A DNA stretch of 64,000 nucleotides from JAEUIE01 sp046350055 (lineage in GTDB: Bacteria > Planctomycetota > Planctomycetia > Gemmatales > HRBIN36). Positions within the stretch are counted from its first letter, which is position 1; the number at the start of each line of letters is the position of its first letter. The translations under genes were made by a program, and so were the position numbers. Location: positions 2,232,001 to 2,296,000 of the forward strand of contig JAXMBC010000001.1 in NCBI GenBank assembly GCA_046350055.1. The letters run 5' to 3'. The notes beneath the pieces are model-generated. The model did no database searches and was not told the DNA's origin. It saw only the letters and a list, made by a program, of their open reading frames with translations. Shown here piece after piece: positions 1 through 10,309 of this stretch.

Positions 1-959
1 TGCCTTTTTATGATGAGTTGGAACCCGCCAGCAATATCCTCCTGGCCGGAGCGGGGGGTGGCTTTGATATCTTCAGTAGTCTGCCTTTGTACTTTGGCCT
101 GCACGCCGCAGGCAAGAAAGTCCATCTCGCCAACCTGTCGTTCTCGCACCTGGAAGGAGTGAATGGGCCACGGCTGCATCCCGCTCTGCTCGAGATTAAC
201 GCAGACTCACGCGTCTCTCCTGACTACTTCCCCGAGTACTACCTCTCTCGCTGGTTCCGTCAGCAAGGGAAGGAGGTGCCTGTCTACTGCTTTGATAGGA
301 CCGGCTGTCAGCCGATTGCTGAGGCATACCGGACCCTGGTTCAACATCTCCAGATCGACACAGTCATTCTGGTCGATGGCGGTACCGACAGCCTGATGCG
401 GGGAGACGAAGCCGGACTAGGCACTCCAGAAGAAGATATGGCCAGCATTGCTGCCGTTGACGAACTGGCAGATGTGCGAAAGTACCTCATGTGTCTGGCC
501 TTCGGCGTGGATAGTTATCATGGTGTCTGCCATACTCATGCGTTTGAAGCCATCGCCGATTTGACCCGACAGGGTGCGTTCCTGGGAGCGTTGACCTTGC
601 TGCAAAAGATGCCAGAGGTACAGCAGTATATCCAGGCAACGGAATCAGTGTTTGCCGCGATGCCGCATCATCCGAGCATTGTCAATGCTTCAGTGCTTTC
701 CGCTCTCGAAGGCCAGTTCGGCGATCACCATCGTACGAAGCGCACACAAGGCAGCATTCTCTGGATCAATCCATTGATGACGATCTACTGGTTCTTCCAT
801 CTGGAGCCAGTCGCCCGCCGGGTTCAGTATCTTCCTGAAATCAGGAAGACTCAGACTTACTTTGACTTGGTGGAAGCCATCGAAGCCTTCCGCGGCCGAT
901 GCGAGAAGCTGCGAGAGAGGAGCACTATTCCGGATGCAAGTTTTCGGAAGAGGAGGTAG
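1..959 (+). CDS. DUF1152 family protein, 5' end outside window
   Basis: This is the C-terminal and central part of a DUF1152 protein, a family of unknown function. The frame is open from the first bases of the window and reads PFYDELEPASNILLAGAGG, which is the usual start of the family. The TTG at 18 is therefore probably internal and the true start lies upstream. A glycine-rich loop (AGAGGGFD) sits near the N-terminus and resembles a nucleotide-binding turn. A second conserved patch, VDGGTDSLMRGDE, lies near base 370. There is no signal peptide or membrane segment, so a cytoplasmic location is likely. A strong hairpin follows the stop codon. Family assignment is fairly secure from these motifs; the biochemical role is not known. 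Confidence 0.8.
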   Translation, partial: PFYDELEPASNILLAGAGGGFDIFSSLPLYFGLHAAGKKVHLANLSFSHLEGVNGPRLHPALLEINADSRVSPDYFPEYYLSRWFRQQGKEVPVYCFDRTGCQPIAEAYRTLVQHLQIDTVILVDGGTDSLMRGDEAGLGTPEEDMASIAAVDELADVRKYLMCLAFGVDSYHGVCHTHAFEAIADLTRQGAFLGALTLLQKMPEVQQYIQATESVFAAMPHHPSIVNASVLSALEGQFGDHHRTKRTQGSILWINPLMTIYWFFHLEPVARRVQYLPEIRKTQTYFDLVEAIEAFRGRCEKLRERSTIPDASFRKRR

Positions 960-1018
960 TAACGCAGGGAGTATCGACGAGAGACATGGGCGATGTAGAG
1001 ATGTCTTGCTGAAACAAA

Positions 1019-1059
1019 GCAAGACGCACCAGAGCTCGCGTGACGTTGGTGCGTCTTGC
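1019..1059. terminator. Hairpin terminator after DUF1152 gene
   Basis: A perfect 13-bp stem (GCAAGACGCACCA at 1019-1031 with its complement at 1047-1059) encloses a 15-base loop. It lies between the convergent DUF1152 gene and the AT-rich orphan gene, so it could end transcripts from both sides. No long U tract follows on either strand. Confidence 0.6.
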
Positions 1060-1117
1060 TAATGGGTCGCGAGAACGCTTTTGCCATGAAGGTCTACGCG
1101 GCGACACACCCTACGGA

Positions 1118-1903
1118 CTATGTGTCTAGGTCAACTTCCGCCATCATCATCCTTCCAATCGAGAAACGAAGCTCTGACGTGCCCCATAGCTGAAAATTGT
1201 GTATCATGTTTTGCGACAAATTACTAAGCGTTGCACGATACTCCTGTTCGAGTTGCAGCAGTAACTCCTCATGTGATAACTGAGTTGGTTCATCCACACT
1301 GAGCATCTCTATCTCGCATTCAAGGTGCCTGACCTGCATCCTTTTCCATTGAATCTTGTCCTCTTTTGTACTCGCATCAAGAGTGTTTGTTGCTGGATCA
1401 ATAAACCTGCCAGGATTCTGAGCAAGATACATTCCAAAATCAGCGTTAGCTCTGATGTCGATTTCTACTTTGTTTACCTTGTCTCGCGATCTCAATCTGT
1501 ATTCCAGAACCAATTCGTCCCAGAGTGATTCTATATCTGCAACGCGGTCAATAAGTCCTGTTGCTGGCTCGCAGAGAAACTTCTGATTTAAAATAGCGTC
1601 TTCAAGTTCAGCGATGAATTCATGCTTCGCGTGTTCTCTTTGAAACACCTCTTTGTACATTTCGCCAACTCTATGCCCGAATCGAGTTCGTTTTGGCCCT
1701 TTCCAATCATCTGATAGTATCTTGAGAAGAAGTTCCAATCCATAAACCATGTTGACAAAGTAGTCGATTAAGACTTCAAGCCCAAGAGCTGGTTCATTAC
1801 TAATGCTACCATATCTAGTAATGATTTTGGCAATCACTTCCTTGGCGCGTTTTCTCTTAATTCGCACCATATAAATTGCTTCTTCATAGGTGGCGTTTGT
1901 CAT
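1118..1903 (-). CDS. Hypothetical helical protein, AT-rich orphan
   Basis: A 261-residue protein that I do not recognise. It is rich in Glu, Leu, Arg and Lys and looks almost entirely alpha-helical. A hydrophobic amphipathic stretch spans about residues 38-66 (EPALGLEVLIDYFVNM and onward), but it is not a convincing membrane span. There is no signal peptide and only one cysteine. The start is supported by an AGGAG ribosome site a few bases upstream of the ATG. Base composition is clearly more AT-rich than the neighbours, with many A/T third positions, which suggests recent acquisition. The general look (helical, soluble, orphan) would fit a HEPN-like or phage-defence accessory protein, but I see no RX4-6H motif and do not assign it. 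Confidence 0.6.
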   Translation of the reverse strand: MTNATYEEAIYMVRIKRKRAKEVIAKIITRYGSISNEPALGLEVLIDYFVNMVYGLELLLKILSDDWKGPKRTRFGHRVGEMYKEVFQREHAKHEFIAELEDAILNQKFLCEPATGLIDRVADIESLWDELVLEYRLRSRDKVNKVEIDIRANADFGMYLAQNPGRFIDPATNTLDASTKEDKIQWKRMQVRHLECEIEMLSVDEPTQLSHEELLLQLEQEYRATLSNLSQNMIHNFQLWGTSELRFSIGRMMMAEVDLDT

Positions 1904-1923
1904 AATTTCTCCTAACCAGTTTC

Positions 1924-3870
<1,947 letters not shown>

Positions 3871-3994
3871 GGGAGGGAGGCCCGTGGCTGGAATGATGGG
3901 GATAGGATATGGGGGAAAGTGCAGGTGGCCTACCTCTACTTCTGTGGCATTGTGGCTTGAGGTGGCATGCTGGTACGAAGACTTTGTTAACACA

Positions 3995-4027
3995 TTGAAA
4001 TTTCGGTGGTCATCACCGAATATTCAA
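3995..4027. repeat. Palindromic element, copy 1 (upstream of DUF4143 ATPase)
   Basis: Two 14-base arms, TTGAAATTTCGGTG (3995-4008) and CACCGAATATTCAA (4014-4027), pair with two mismatches around a 5-base spacer. The element ends 15 bases before the ATPase ATG at 4042. A second copy with the same geometry lies just after the gene at 5205-5241, and the 15-base string CGAATATTCAAGGTA is identical in both (4017-4031 and 5229-5243). Position and symmetry suit an operator for autoregulation. A terminal repeat of a small mobile unit is the alternative. Confidence 0.6.
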
Positions 4028-4041
4028 GGTATATTATTGTC

Positions 4042-5199
4042 ATGATCCAGCGTCCGCGTGAAGAGAAACTCCTGAAGGCTTTGCTGCAACGTGCCCCGGT
4101 GGTGGCTATTCTGGGTGCCCGGCAGGTAGGCAAGACCACTCTTGCTCAAACTGTTGCCAAGGAGAGTGGTGGGCCGGTCACGACGTATGACCTGGAGAAC
4201 CCCGACGATGTGGCCCGGCTGGCGGAGCCGATGCTGACGCTGAAGAGTCTGCGTGGGTTGGTGGTGATTGACGAAGTGCAGCGACGGCCGGAGTTGTTTC
4301 CTATTCTGCGTGTACTGGCTGATCGGCCCCGCAAGCCAGCTCGGTTCCTGCTGCTTGGAAGTGCCTCACCGGAACTGTTGCAGCAATCGTCCGAGTCGCT
4401 GGCAGGGCGGATTGTCTACCATGATCTGAGTGGTTTTTCGCTGGAGGAAGTGGGCAATGACAATCTCGAGAAACTATGGCAACGAGGTGGATTCCCGCGT
4501 TCATTCCTGGCGCGTTCTCCAGCGGAGAGTATCGCGTGGCGGCAAGATTTCATCCGCACCTTTCTCGAACGTGATCTGCCGGAACTGGGAATTACGATAG
4601 GCTCGACTACACTGCGTCGGTTCTGGACGATGGTTGCCCACTATCATGGGCAGGTGTGGAATGCCTCGGAGTTTGGCCGGTCGTTCGGCGTATCGGATAC
4701 CACGGTACGGCACTATCTGGATATTCTCACAGCTGCGCTGGTGATCAGGCAATTGTCCCCTTGGCATGAGAATCTCGCGAAGCGTCAGGTAAAGGCACCA
4801 AAGGTGTTTATTCGTGACAGCGGCCTCTTGCATAGCCTGCTTAATTTACGCTCACAAGCTGATCTGGAAGCACATCCCAAATTAGGAGCATCGTGGGAAG
4901 GATTTATGATTGAACAAGTCATTCGTCATTTGGGTGCTCGCCCGGAGGAGTGTTATTTCTGGGCGACGTATGCTGGCGCAGAACTGGATCTATTCGTTGT
5001 GCGAGGCAGACAGCGGCTGGGCTTTGAAATCAAGCGAACCAGTTCGCCGCACCTGACGCCATCGATGCGTTCTGCATTAACCGATTTGCGACTGACCCGA
5101 TTGGATGTGGTACATGCGGGAGAGCATACGTTCGCCATGAGTAAATCGGTGCGTGCAGTGGCGGCGAGCCGATTGTTGAAGGACCTGCCACGCCTATAA
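4042..5199 (+). CDS. AAA ATPase with C-terminal DUF4143 domain
   Basis: A 385-residue P-loop ATPase of the AAA_14/DUF4143 family, whose cellular role is not established. Walker A is GARQVGKTT at about residues 24-32 and Walker B is LVVIDEVQ at about 72-80. A sensor-like LLLGSASPELL follows. The C-terminal half holds a winged-helix-like segment (FGRSFGVSDTTVRHYLDIL) and then a WEGF...AELDLFV...GFEIKR series that resembles the PD-(D/E)xK nuclease-fold pattern of DUF4143. The start MIQRPREE is preferred, because the family begins with this I-x-R-P/R motif; a 12-codon extension would run through the palindromic element. Genes of this family occur in many scattered copies and often travel between genomes. 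Here it sits alone between acs and pyk and is flanked by the two palindromes. Confidence 0.88.
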   Translation: MIQRPREEKLLKALLQRAPVVAILGARQVGKTTLAQTVAKESGGPVTTYDLENPDDVARLAEPMLTLKSLRGLVVIDEVQRRPELFPILRVLADRPRKPARFLLLGSASPELLQQSSESLAGRIVYHDLSGFSLEEVGNDNLEKLWQRGGFPRSFLARSPAESIAWRQDFIRTFLERDLPELGITIGSTTLRRFWTMVAHYHGQVWNASEFGRSFGVSDTTVRHYLDILTAALVIRQLSPWHENLAKRQVKAPKVFIRDSGLLHSLLNLRSQADLEAHPKLGASWEGFMIEQVIRHLGARPEECYFWATYAGAELDLFVVRGRQRLGFEIKRTSSPHLTPSMRSALTDLRLTRLDVVHAGEHTFAMSKSVRAVAASRLLKDLPRL

Positions 5200-5204
5200 G
5201 CTTG

Positions 5205-5241
5205 CCTTGAATAATCGGTGTTAGACAACGAATATTCAAGG
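5205..5241. repeat. Palindromic element, copy 2 (downstream of DUF4143 ATPase)
   Basis: Arms CCTTGAATAATCGGTG (5205-5220) and CAACGAATATTCAAGG (5226-5241) pair with two mismatches around a 5-base spacer, the same layout as copy 1. It begins six bases after the ATPase stop codon and precedes pyk by about 120 bases. It could act as a hairpin terminator, as a second operator, or as the far end of a mobile unit. Confidence 0.6.
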
Positions 5242-5362
5242 TACACTCTTTGCTTGAGGCATCAGCAATGACATTCTGCCCGAATCGCGATATCATGACC
5301 CTTCGGTCTGAGTGGTAGCCTCTCCTGAACATGATTGAGACACCCGAACACGAGGAGTTGGC

Positions 5363-6808
5363 ATGTCGATTGGTTTGGATACGCTGGCTCATGCAGTGAA
5401 GACGAAGATCGTGGCGACGGTCGGCCCGGCATCTGAGAGCACTGCGATGCTCAGTAATCTGGCCCATGCCGGGGCGGATGTATTTCGTCTCAATTTTGCT
5501 CATGGTCAGTGGGACTGGCACACCAGTGTGCTGGACCGTGTCCGTCGCGATGTTTCTGCTGCGGTACGCAAACCCATTCCCATCCTGCAGGACCTGGGCG
5601 GCCCAAAGATACGCCTCGGCGAATTGCCAGGCGGTAACTTCGCCTGCAACCTGGGCGATCATGTCTTCTTCGTGCGTGAGCCAAGCATCAAGCCGGGCGA
5701 ATTTGCCTGTTCCTATACAGGGCTAGTGGATGATCTGAACGAAGGGGACAACGTGCTGCTGGCCGATGGCAGCGTCGGGCTGGAAGTGCTCAGCAAGACT
5801 CAGAACGCTGTCGAGGCACGGGTGACGTTGCCAGGCATCGTCTACAGCAAGCAGGGCATCGCAGCTCCGAATGCCAGGCTGCAACTCAGTGGCTTGACGG
5901 AGAAGGATCTCAAAGATCTCGACTGGTCAGCAGCCAACGAAGTAGATTTCGTCGGCATGAGCTTTGTCCGCCGACCTGAGGATATCGAACGACTGCGTCA
6001 GGAACTCGATGCACGGAAGTGCACGGCCCATATTGTTGCCAAGATAGAGAAGGCGGAAGCACTGGAATGCCTGGACGACATTATCCGCCAGACAGACGTG
6101 GTGATGGTGGCGCGAGGCGATCTGGGTGTGGAAATTGATCTGGCACGGGTACCCGTGATACAGAAACGCATTATCCAGCGCTGCAAGGCTTTAGGTGTGC
6201 CTGTCATCACAGCGACGCAGATGCTCGAATCGATGCGCATGAGCAACCGACCCACTCGTGCTGAAGTAACAGACGTGGCCAATGCCATTCTGGATGGAAC
6301 CGATGCCATCATGCTTTCGGCGGAGACAGCTTCAGGACAGTATCCCGTGGAAGCGGTCACGATGATGAATCGGATTGCCCAGGAAACCGAGCGGACTCTG
6401 CGAACTGCTGCCATCGAGTTAGGTACTGCTTTTGAGGGTACCCTTTCCGAAGTGGTGCAGGCGACCGTGCAGGCAACGGGAGTGCTGGCAGAACAGGCGA
6501 AGGCATCACTGGTGATTGTTACTACACGCACCGGGCGGGCAGCGGTAGCACTTTCCAAACAGCGGAACCGTACCCCTACGCTAGGGTTGTCAGATGACCT
6601 GGGACAGGTACGGCGGATGGGCTTGTACTGGGGCGTGGTGCCCATCTACTTCCCGGAGCCCATTGATACTGTGGAACGGGTGAAGAAGGTGACTGAGTGG
6701 GCGAAGAAGGAAGGTTACGTCAATTCTGGTCAGCGTGTGGTCTATCTGCTGGGTGCATCATGGTCGGACAGCGCATTAACAACAGTGATGGTGCAGGAAG
6801 TTTCCTAG
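5363..6808 (+). CDS. pyk: Pyruvate kinase
   Basis: Transfers phosphate from phosphoenolpyruvate to ADP, the last step of glycolysis. The 481 residues match the usual bacterial length. KTKIVATVGPAS (from residue 13) and VFRLNFAHG open the TIM barrel. AKIEKAEAL supplies the catalytic lysine, MVARGDLGVE (about 248) binds the metal, and TATQMLESM (about 283) together with AEVTDVANAILDGTDAIMLSAE completes the active site. The C-terminal domain has the expected alpha/beta fold (VIVTTRTGRAAVALSKQR). A GAGGAG ribosome site sits 7 bases before the ATG. The gene stops three bases before the end of the convergent zinc-ribbon gene, with no room for a terminator. Confidence 0.95.
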   Translation: MSIGLDTLAHAVKTKIVATVGPASESTAMLSNLAHAGADVFRLNFAHGQWDWHTSVLDRVRRDVSAAVRKPIPILQDLGGPKIRLGELPGGNFACNLGDHVFFVREPSIKPGEFACSYTGLVDDLNEGDNVLLADGSVGLEVLSKTQNAVEARVTLPGIVYSKQGIAAPNARLQLSGLTEKDLKDLDWSAANEVDFVGMSFVRRPEDIERLRQELDARKCTAHIVAKIEKAEALECLDDIIRQTDVVMVARGDLGVEIDLARVPVIQKRIIQRCKALGVPVITATQMLESMRMSNRPTRAEVTDVANAILDGTDAIMLSAETASGQYPVEAVTMMNRIAQETERTLRTAAIELGTAFEGTLSEVVQATVQATGVLAEQAKASLVIVTTRTGRAAVALSKQRNRTPTLGLSDDLGQVRRMGLYWGVVPIYFPEPIDTVERVKKVTEWAKKEGYVNSGQRVVYLLGASWSDSALTTVMVQEVS

Positions 6809-6811
6809 CCG

Positions 6812-7837
6812 TTAACCTGGTAGTTGAAACACTTTCTTGCAAACGGGGCATTGGATGTGCATGCCCCGGAACCGTGCTTCCACTTCGAGTGCGTGGCCAT
6901 TGGGGCAGGTGAACTGTAATGTTGCCAGTTCTTCCTGCTGCAGGGCTGCAATCTGCACCTGCATCATTTCTGAACCGGAGAGATTATGCAAGCCGGTCGG
7001 AGCACGCTTCTGTACCGGTGGTGGAGCCGGGGCTACATCGTCATCAACCAGTTCTGCCGGAGGAGGTAGCACCAATGCCTCTGGTGGTTCTTCGCGCACA
7101 GGTGGAGGAGCGATGCGGCCTGAGCCGGGCCCGGTGAGTCGTCCGGAACGGGATTTCTTGATGATGGGTGCAGCCTTGGGTGCCTCCATCCCTGATTTCT
7201 CCAACTCCATATGAAACTGGGTATCGACCACCTCAAACGCGAACTCATCTTCATGTACCGTTGCAGCTGTGAGTAGAGCCGGTGGAGGCTGTGGAGGCTC
7301 GACAGGCAGGGGTTGCAGTTCCAGAGTTGGTTCTTTCACCACTTCAGCCATCAAGGGAGCCGGGTCGTCGTTGGATTCACCAGTTAGGACGGCAGGGGGA
7401 CGCGGGATTCGTTCCGCAGGCTTGTGCACGGTTATCTGGTTGTACTTGACCGTTGGCTCTGTTGATCCCACCTGAACGGGAGGAGGTGGCGGGGCCTTCC
7501 TGGCAGGAGGCGGTGCAGGTGGTGCAGCTTTCTTTTTAAACAACTCCGGTTTCGCCTGGCCCAGGGTGGAGCCGTCTGCCGTCAGGAGATGACTAGCCTT
7601 CATGGAGACAAGCTGCTGGCAGGACGGGCAACGAACTTCCTTGCCGAGGTATTTCTGTTTCACCCGGAGGATATGTCCCTGGATGCACTGCACTTCGTAT
7701 TTCGCACCCGGCGCTTCGCCTGGTTTTGCCGGTGAAACATGTACCACAGCCTGGCACATAGGACACATCAGCCGCTGGCCAATGTGCGTGGCATCAATCT
7801 CCAGGATGTGCCCGAGCGGACACTTGATCTGAAACAC
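6812..7837 (-). CDS. Triple zinc-ribbon, proline-rich protein
   Basis: An unusual protein of about 341 residues made of three copies of the same short metal-binding unit, C-P-x-G-H ... C-P-x-C. The copies lie at about residues 6-28, 51-73 and 311-333. A long Pro/Ala/Glu-rich, probably disordered linker lies between the second and third copies and contains PPPARKAPPPPPVQV and several basic patches. Each unit places Cys and His near the start and a CPxC at the end, as expected for a zinc ribbon. The start is judged to be the GTG at 7835-7837 because a GAGG lies just before it and the first ribbon begins five residues later; the frame remains open to a GTG at 7894. No enzyme domain is visible. 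A scaffold or nucleic-acid-binding role is possible but not shown. Confidence 0.7.
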   Translation of the reverse strand: MFQIKCPLGHILEIDATHIGQRLMCPMCQAVVHVSPAKPGEAPGAKYEVQCIQGHILRVKQKYLGKEVRCPSCQQLVSMKASHLLTADGSTLGQAKPELFKKKAAPPAPPPARKAPPPPPVQVGSTEPTVKYNQITVHKPAERIPRPPAVLTGESNDDPAPLMAEVVKEPTLELQPLPVEPPQPPPALLTAATVHEDEFAFEVVDTQFHMELEKSGMEAPKAAPIIKKSRSGRLTGPGSGRIAPPPVREEPPEALVLPPPAELVDDDVAPAPPPVQKRAPTGLHNLSGSEMMQVQIAALQQEELATLQFTCPNGHALEVEARFRGMHIQCPVCKKVFQLPG

Positions 7838-7944
7838 AACCACCTCGGGACGTGACACGCCAGGGTCAGGCCGACCACAGCGCAGGTGATCCACTCAGTA
7901 TACCATCCTGGCATAGGGCGATAGAAGGCTGCAACTTCCACTTC

Positions 7945-9012
7945 TTACCAATTCATGAGAAGTGTACCCCATGCCAGCCCTGCGCCAAATCCACTCATCA
8001 CGACTTTCTTGCCGGGGGCGATGAGCCCCATACTCATAGCCTCTTCCAGAGCCAGAGGCACCGAGCCAGCCGAGGTGTTACCATACTTCCGGACGTTGGC
8101 ATGTACCTTTTCGCGTGGTATGCCCAGCACATCCGTTGCTGCATGAATAATCCGTATATTGGCCTGGTGGGTAATGAAATAGTCGACATCAGACACAGCC
8201 AGGCCCACATAATCCAGCACATCCGTAATGCTGTCGCTGAGCGTGGTGACAGCCCAGCGGAAGACTGCCCGTCCATCCATCTTCAGATACTGCAAGCCCT
8301 GATGGAGCATTTCGGGCTCAGGAGGGATGCGGCTGCCACATCCGGGTCGCACCAGCATGTCGGAGCCCGCACCATCTGATCCCAACTGGTAGCTGGCAAT
8401 GCCTGTGTTCACGTCGCTGGCTTGCAGCACCACCGCACCAGCACCATCGCCAAAAAGGGGATACGTTTTAGGATCCAACGGATTGGCAATGCGCGAGTTG
8501 GTGTCGCCGCCAATGACCAGTACTTTCTTAGCCAGGCCCGCTTTGATATAGGTTGCCCCGGTGACAAACGCATAGATGAAGCCTGCACAGGCTACATTGA
8601 TATCCATCGCGGCACAGCGCAAACCGAGTTTGTGTTGCAGTACGTTGCCGACAGCAGGGAACGAGGTATCCGGGGTGTAGGTGGCAACCAGGATCAGATC
8701 AATCTCGTCGGGAGCAACATTGCCCCGCTCGAGACACTGCCTGGCTGCTTCGTAACAGAAATCACTGGTAGCCTGGTGAGGCAGTGCATGCCGACGTTCC
8801 ACAATGCCCGTGCGGCGAACAATCCAGTCGACGTCACAGTTGAAATGCTGGCTGAGAATCTCGTTGGTGACCAGACCATCAGGCACATAGCAACCACACG
8901 ATACGACACGTACACCAAGTATGCTGTGGCATGGTGGCCGAGGATGCGCGGGCAATTCTGTCTTCTCTACCAGACTGGGGCCATCATGATTCATTACAAC
9001 GGGAACCTGCAT
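7945..9012 (-). CDS. fabH: 3-oxoacyl-ACP synthase III (KAS III) family
   Basis: A thiolase-fold condensing enzyme that starts fatty-acid synthesis from acyl-CoA and malonyl-ACP, or a close paralogue. All three catalytic residues are present: Cys in NVACAGF near residue 142, His in THQANIR near 281 and Asn in YGNTSAGS near 310. The FGDGAGAVVL motif lies between them. The 355 residues include about 25 extra at the N-terminus before LGVRVVSCGCYVPD, where the family normally begins, so a start at the second ATG (8994) is possible. The gene stands alone, without acpP, fabD or fabG nearby. It may therefore serve a secondary pathway rather than core fatty-acid synthesis. Confidence 0.85.
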   Translation of the reverse strand: MQVPVVMNHDGPSLVEKTELPAHPRPPCHSILGVRVVSCGCYVPDGLVTNEILSQHFNCDVDWIVRRTGIVERRHALPHQATSDFCYEAARQCLERGNVAPDEIDLILVATYTPDTSFPAVGNVLQHKLGLRCAAMDINVACAGFIYAFVTGATYIKAGLAKKVLVIGGDTNSRIANPLDPKTYPLFGDGAGAVVLQASDVNTGIASYQLGSDGAGSDMLVRPGCGSRIPPEPEMLHQGLQYLKMDGRAVFRWAVTTLSDSITDVLDYVGLAVSDVDYFITHQANIRIIHAATDVLGIPREKVHANVRKYGNTSAGSVPLALEEAMSMGLIAPGKKVVMSGFGAGLAWGTLLMNW

Positions 9013-9074
9013 GAAGCAAAATCAATTGTCTATGATAGCAGAGGGCGGGGAAGATTCCATGTGAGTCGATCGTC

Positions 9075-9677
9075 ATGAACAAGACAGTGCGACATGTTGG
9101 TATTTTGATATTTGATGAAGTGGAAGTACTCGACTTCGCTGGACCGTTTGAAGTTTTCTCTGTAACTGACTGGCAGAGTGATCCCAGACCTTTTCAGGTG
9201 TCACTCATCGCAGAAAAGGCCAGTTCAGTAATGGCACGCAATCAGTTTCGTGTGCTGCCGCACTTTACGCTTACTGATCATCCGCCACTGGATATCGCAT
9301 TAGTGCCTGGAGGATTTGGCACCCGCCGCGAAATGCACAATCCTGTGGTGCTTGACTGGGTGAAGCAGCAGGCTGCCAAGGCGGAACTACTCCTTTCAGT
9401 TTGTACGGGCTCTATCGTCCTGGGTGCAGCAGGCTTGCTGGACGGTCTGCCTGCTACGACACATCACTTGCGCTTTGACCTGCTACGGCAGACTTCACCG
9501 GGATGTGTTGTCAGGGAACAGCAACGCTATGTGGATGCGGGCAAGATCATCACGTCGGGTGGAATTGCAGCAGGCATTGATATGAGCTTGTATGCGGTAG
9601 CCCGGCTGCTCGGCGAACAGACTGCCCGTAAGACAGCGGAGTATATGGAGTATCCTTTTCCAATCACCAAGAGCTGA
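9075..9677 (+). CDS. DJ-1/PfpI family protein
   Basis: A 200-residue class I glutamine-amidotransferase-like protein of the DJ-1/ThiJ/PfpI group. The N-terminal VGILIFDEVEVLDFAGPFEVF and the nucleophile-elbow SVCTGSIVLGAAGLLDG (Cys near residue 109) are typical of the isonitrile hydratase and AraC-coupled branch. TTHHLRFDLL follows as expected. There is no helix-turn-helix domain after it, so this is the stand-alone form. It is divergent from the fabH-like gene, with about 60 bases between starts, and convergent with the glycosylase gene 9 bases away. Isonitrile hydratase activity is plausible but other amidotransferase-like activities cannot be excluded. Confidence 0.85.
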   Translation: MNKTVRHVGILIFDEVEVLDFAGPFEVFSVTDWQSDPRPFQVSLIAEKASSVMARNQFRVLPHFTLTDHPPLDIALVPGGFGTRREMHNPVVLDWVKQQAAKAELLLSVCTGSIVLGAAGLLDGLPATTHHLRFDLLRQTSPGCVVREQQRYVDAGKIITSGGIAAGIDMSLYAVARLLGEQTARKTAEYMEYPFPITKS

Positions 9678-9686
9678 GTCAGGGTC

Positions 9687-10304
9687 TTATTTCAAGCTTT
9701 GCCACAGGTACCAGCTGGCCACGGTACGATAGGGAGCATAGCTGTCTCCGCGGGTGAGCATGTAGGCTTTGTCGGGCATTGCTTTCAGGCCATCCATTTT
9801 CTTGATGGCGGCGCGGATACCCAGGTCGTCGATCGGCCAGACGTCGGGCCGTACCAGCCCGAACATCAGGAACATCTGTGTGGTCCATTTGCCGATACCT
9901 CGCACTGCCACGAGATGCTCAGTGATGGCATCGTTCTCCATCTTCGGGAATAGTTTGAGAGGGAGTTCGCCGCTCAAGGAACGCCTGGCGAGATCGTGCA
10001 TGGCAGCTGTTTTTGTATTGGAGAGGCCGATGCTTCGCAGATCGTCGTGTTCGAGCCGGAGCACACTCTCCGGGGTGACTTTGCTCGGCTTCACCTTGTC
10101 AATCAGCCTGTCCCGAATCGTCGCAGCTGCCTTCAAAGACAGCATTTGACTGATGATCGAGAAGCTGAGCACACGGAAATACTCCGTCTGCTTCACGGGA
10201 CGAGGAGCAAAGTCACCCACGCTGGTGATGATCTTTTTCAGCTTCTTGTCACGCTGCAAGTGCAGCATGGCGGCGGGAAGATACTCCATGAGACTGTCAC
10301 TCAC
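9687..10304 (-). CDS. DNA-3-methyladenine glycosylase II family (HhH-GPD)
   Basis: A base-excision repair glycosylase that removes alkylated purines. The 205 residues form the all-helical HhH-GPD core without the N-terminal TBP-like domain of E. coli AlkA. The helix-hairpin-helix is VRGIGKWTTQMFLMF, and the catalytic aspartate lies in WPIDDLGIR near residue 157. It lacks the Cys cluster of Nth/MutY. The first codon is GTG; an ATG five codons later (MEYLPAAM) is an alternative. It lies 5 bases before the end of the YciI-like gene on the same strand, which suggests cotranscription. Confidence 0.88.
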   Translation of the reverse strand: MSDSLMEYLPAAMLHLQRDKKLKKIITSVGDFAPRPVKQTEYFRVLSFSIISQMLSLKAAATIRDRLIDKVKPSKVTPESVLRLEHDDLRSIGLSNTKTAAMHDLARRSLSGELPLKLFPKMENDAITEHLVAVRGIGKWTTQMFLMFGLVRPDVWPIDDLGIRAAIKKMDGLKAMPDKAYMLTRGDSYAPYRTVASWYLWQSLK

Positions 10305-10309
10305 TGCGA

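Noticed and set aside
18..20. TTG as the start of the DUF1152 gene
   Set aside because: The frame is open to the window edge and the residues before the TTG fit the family, so the gene begins outside the window.
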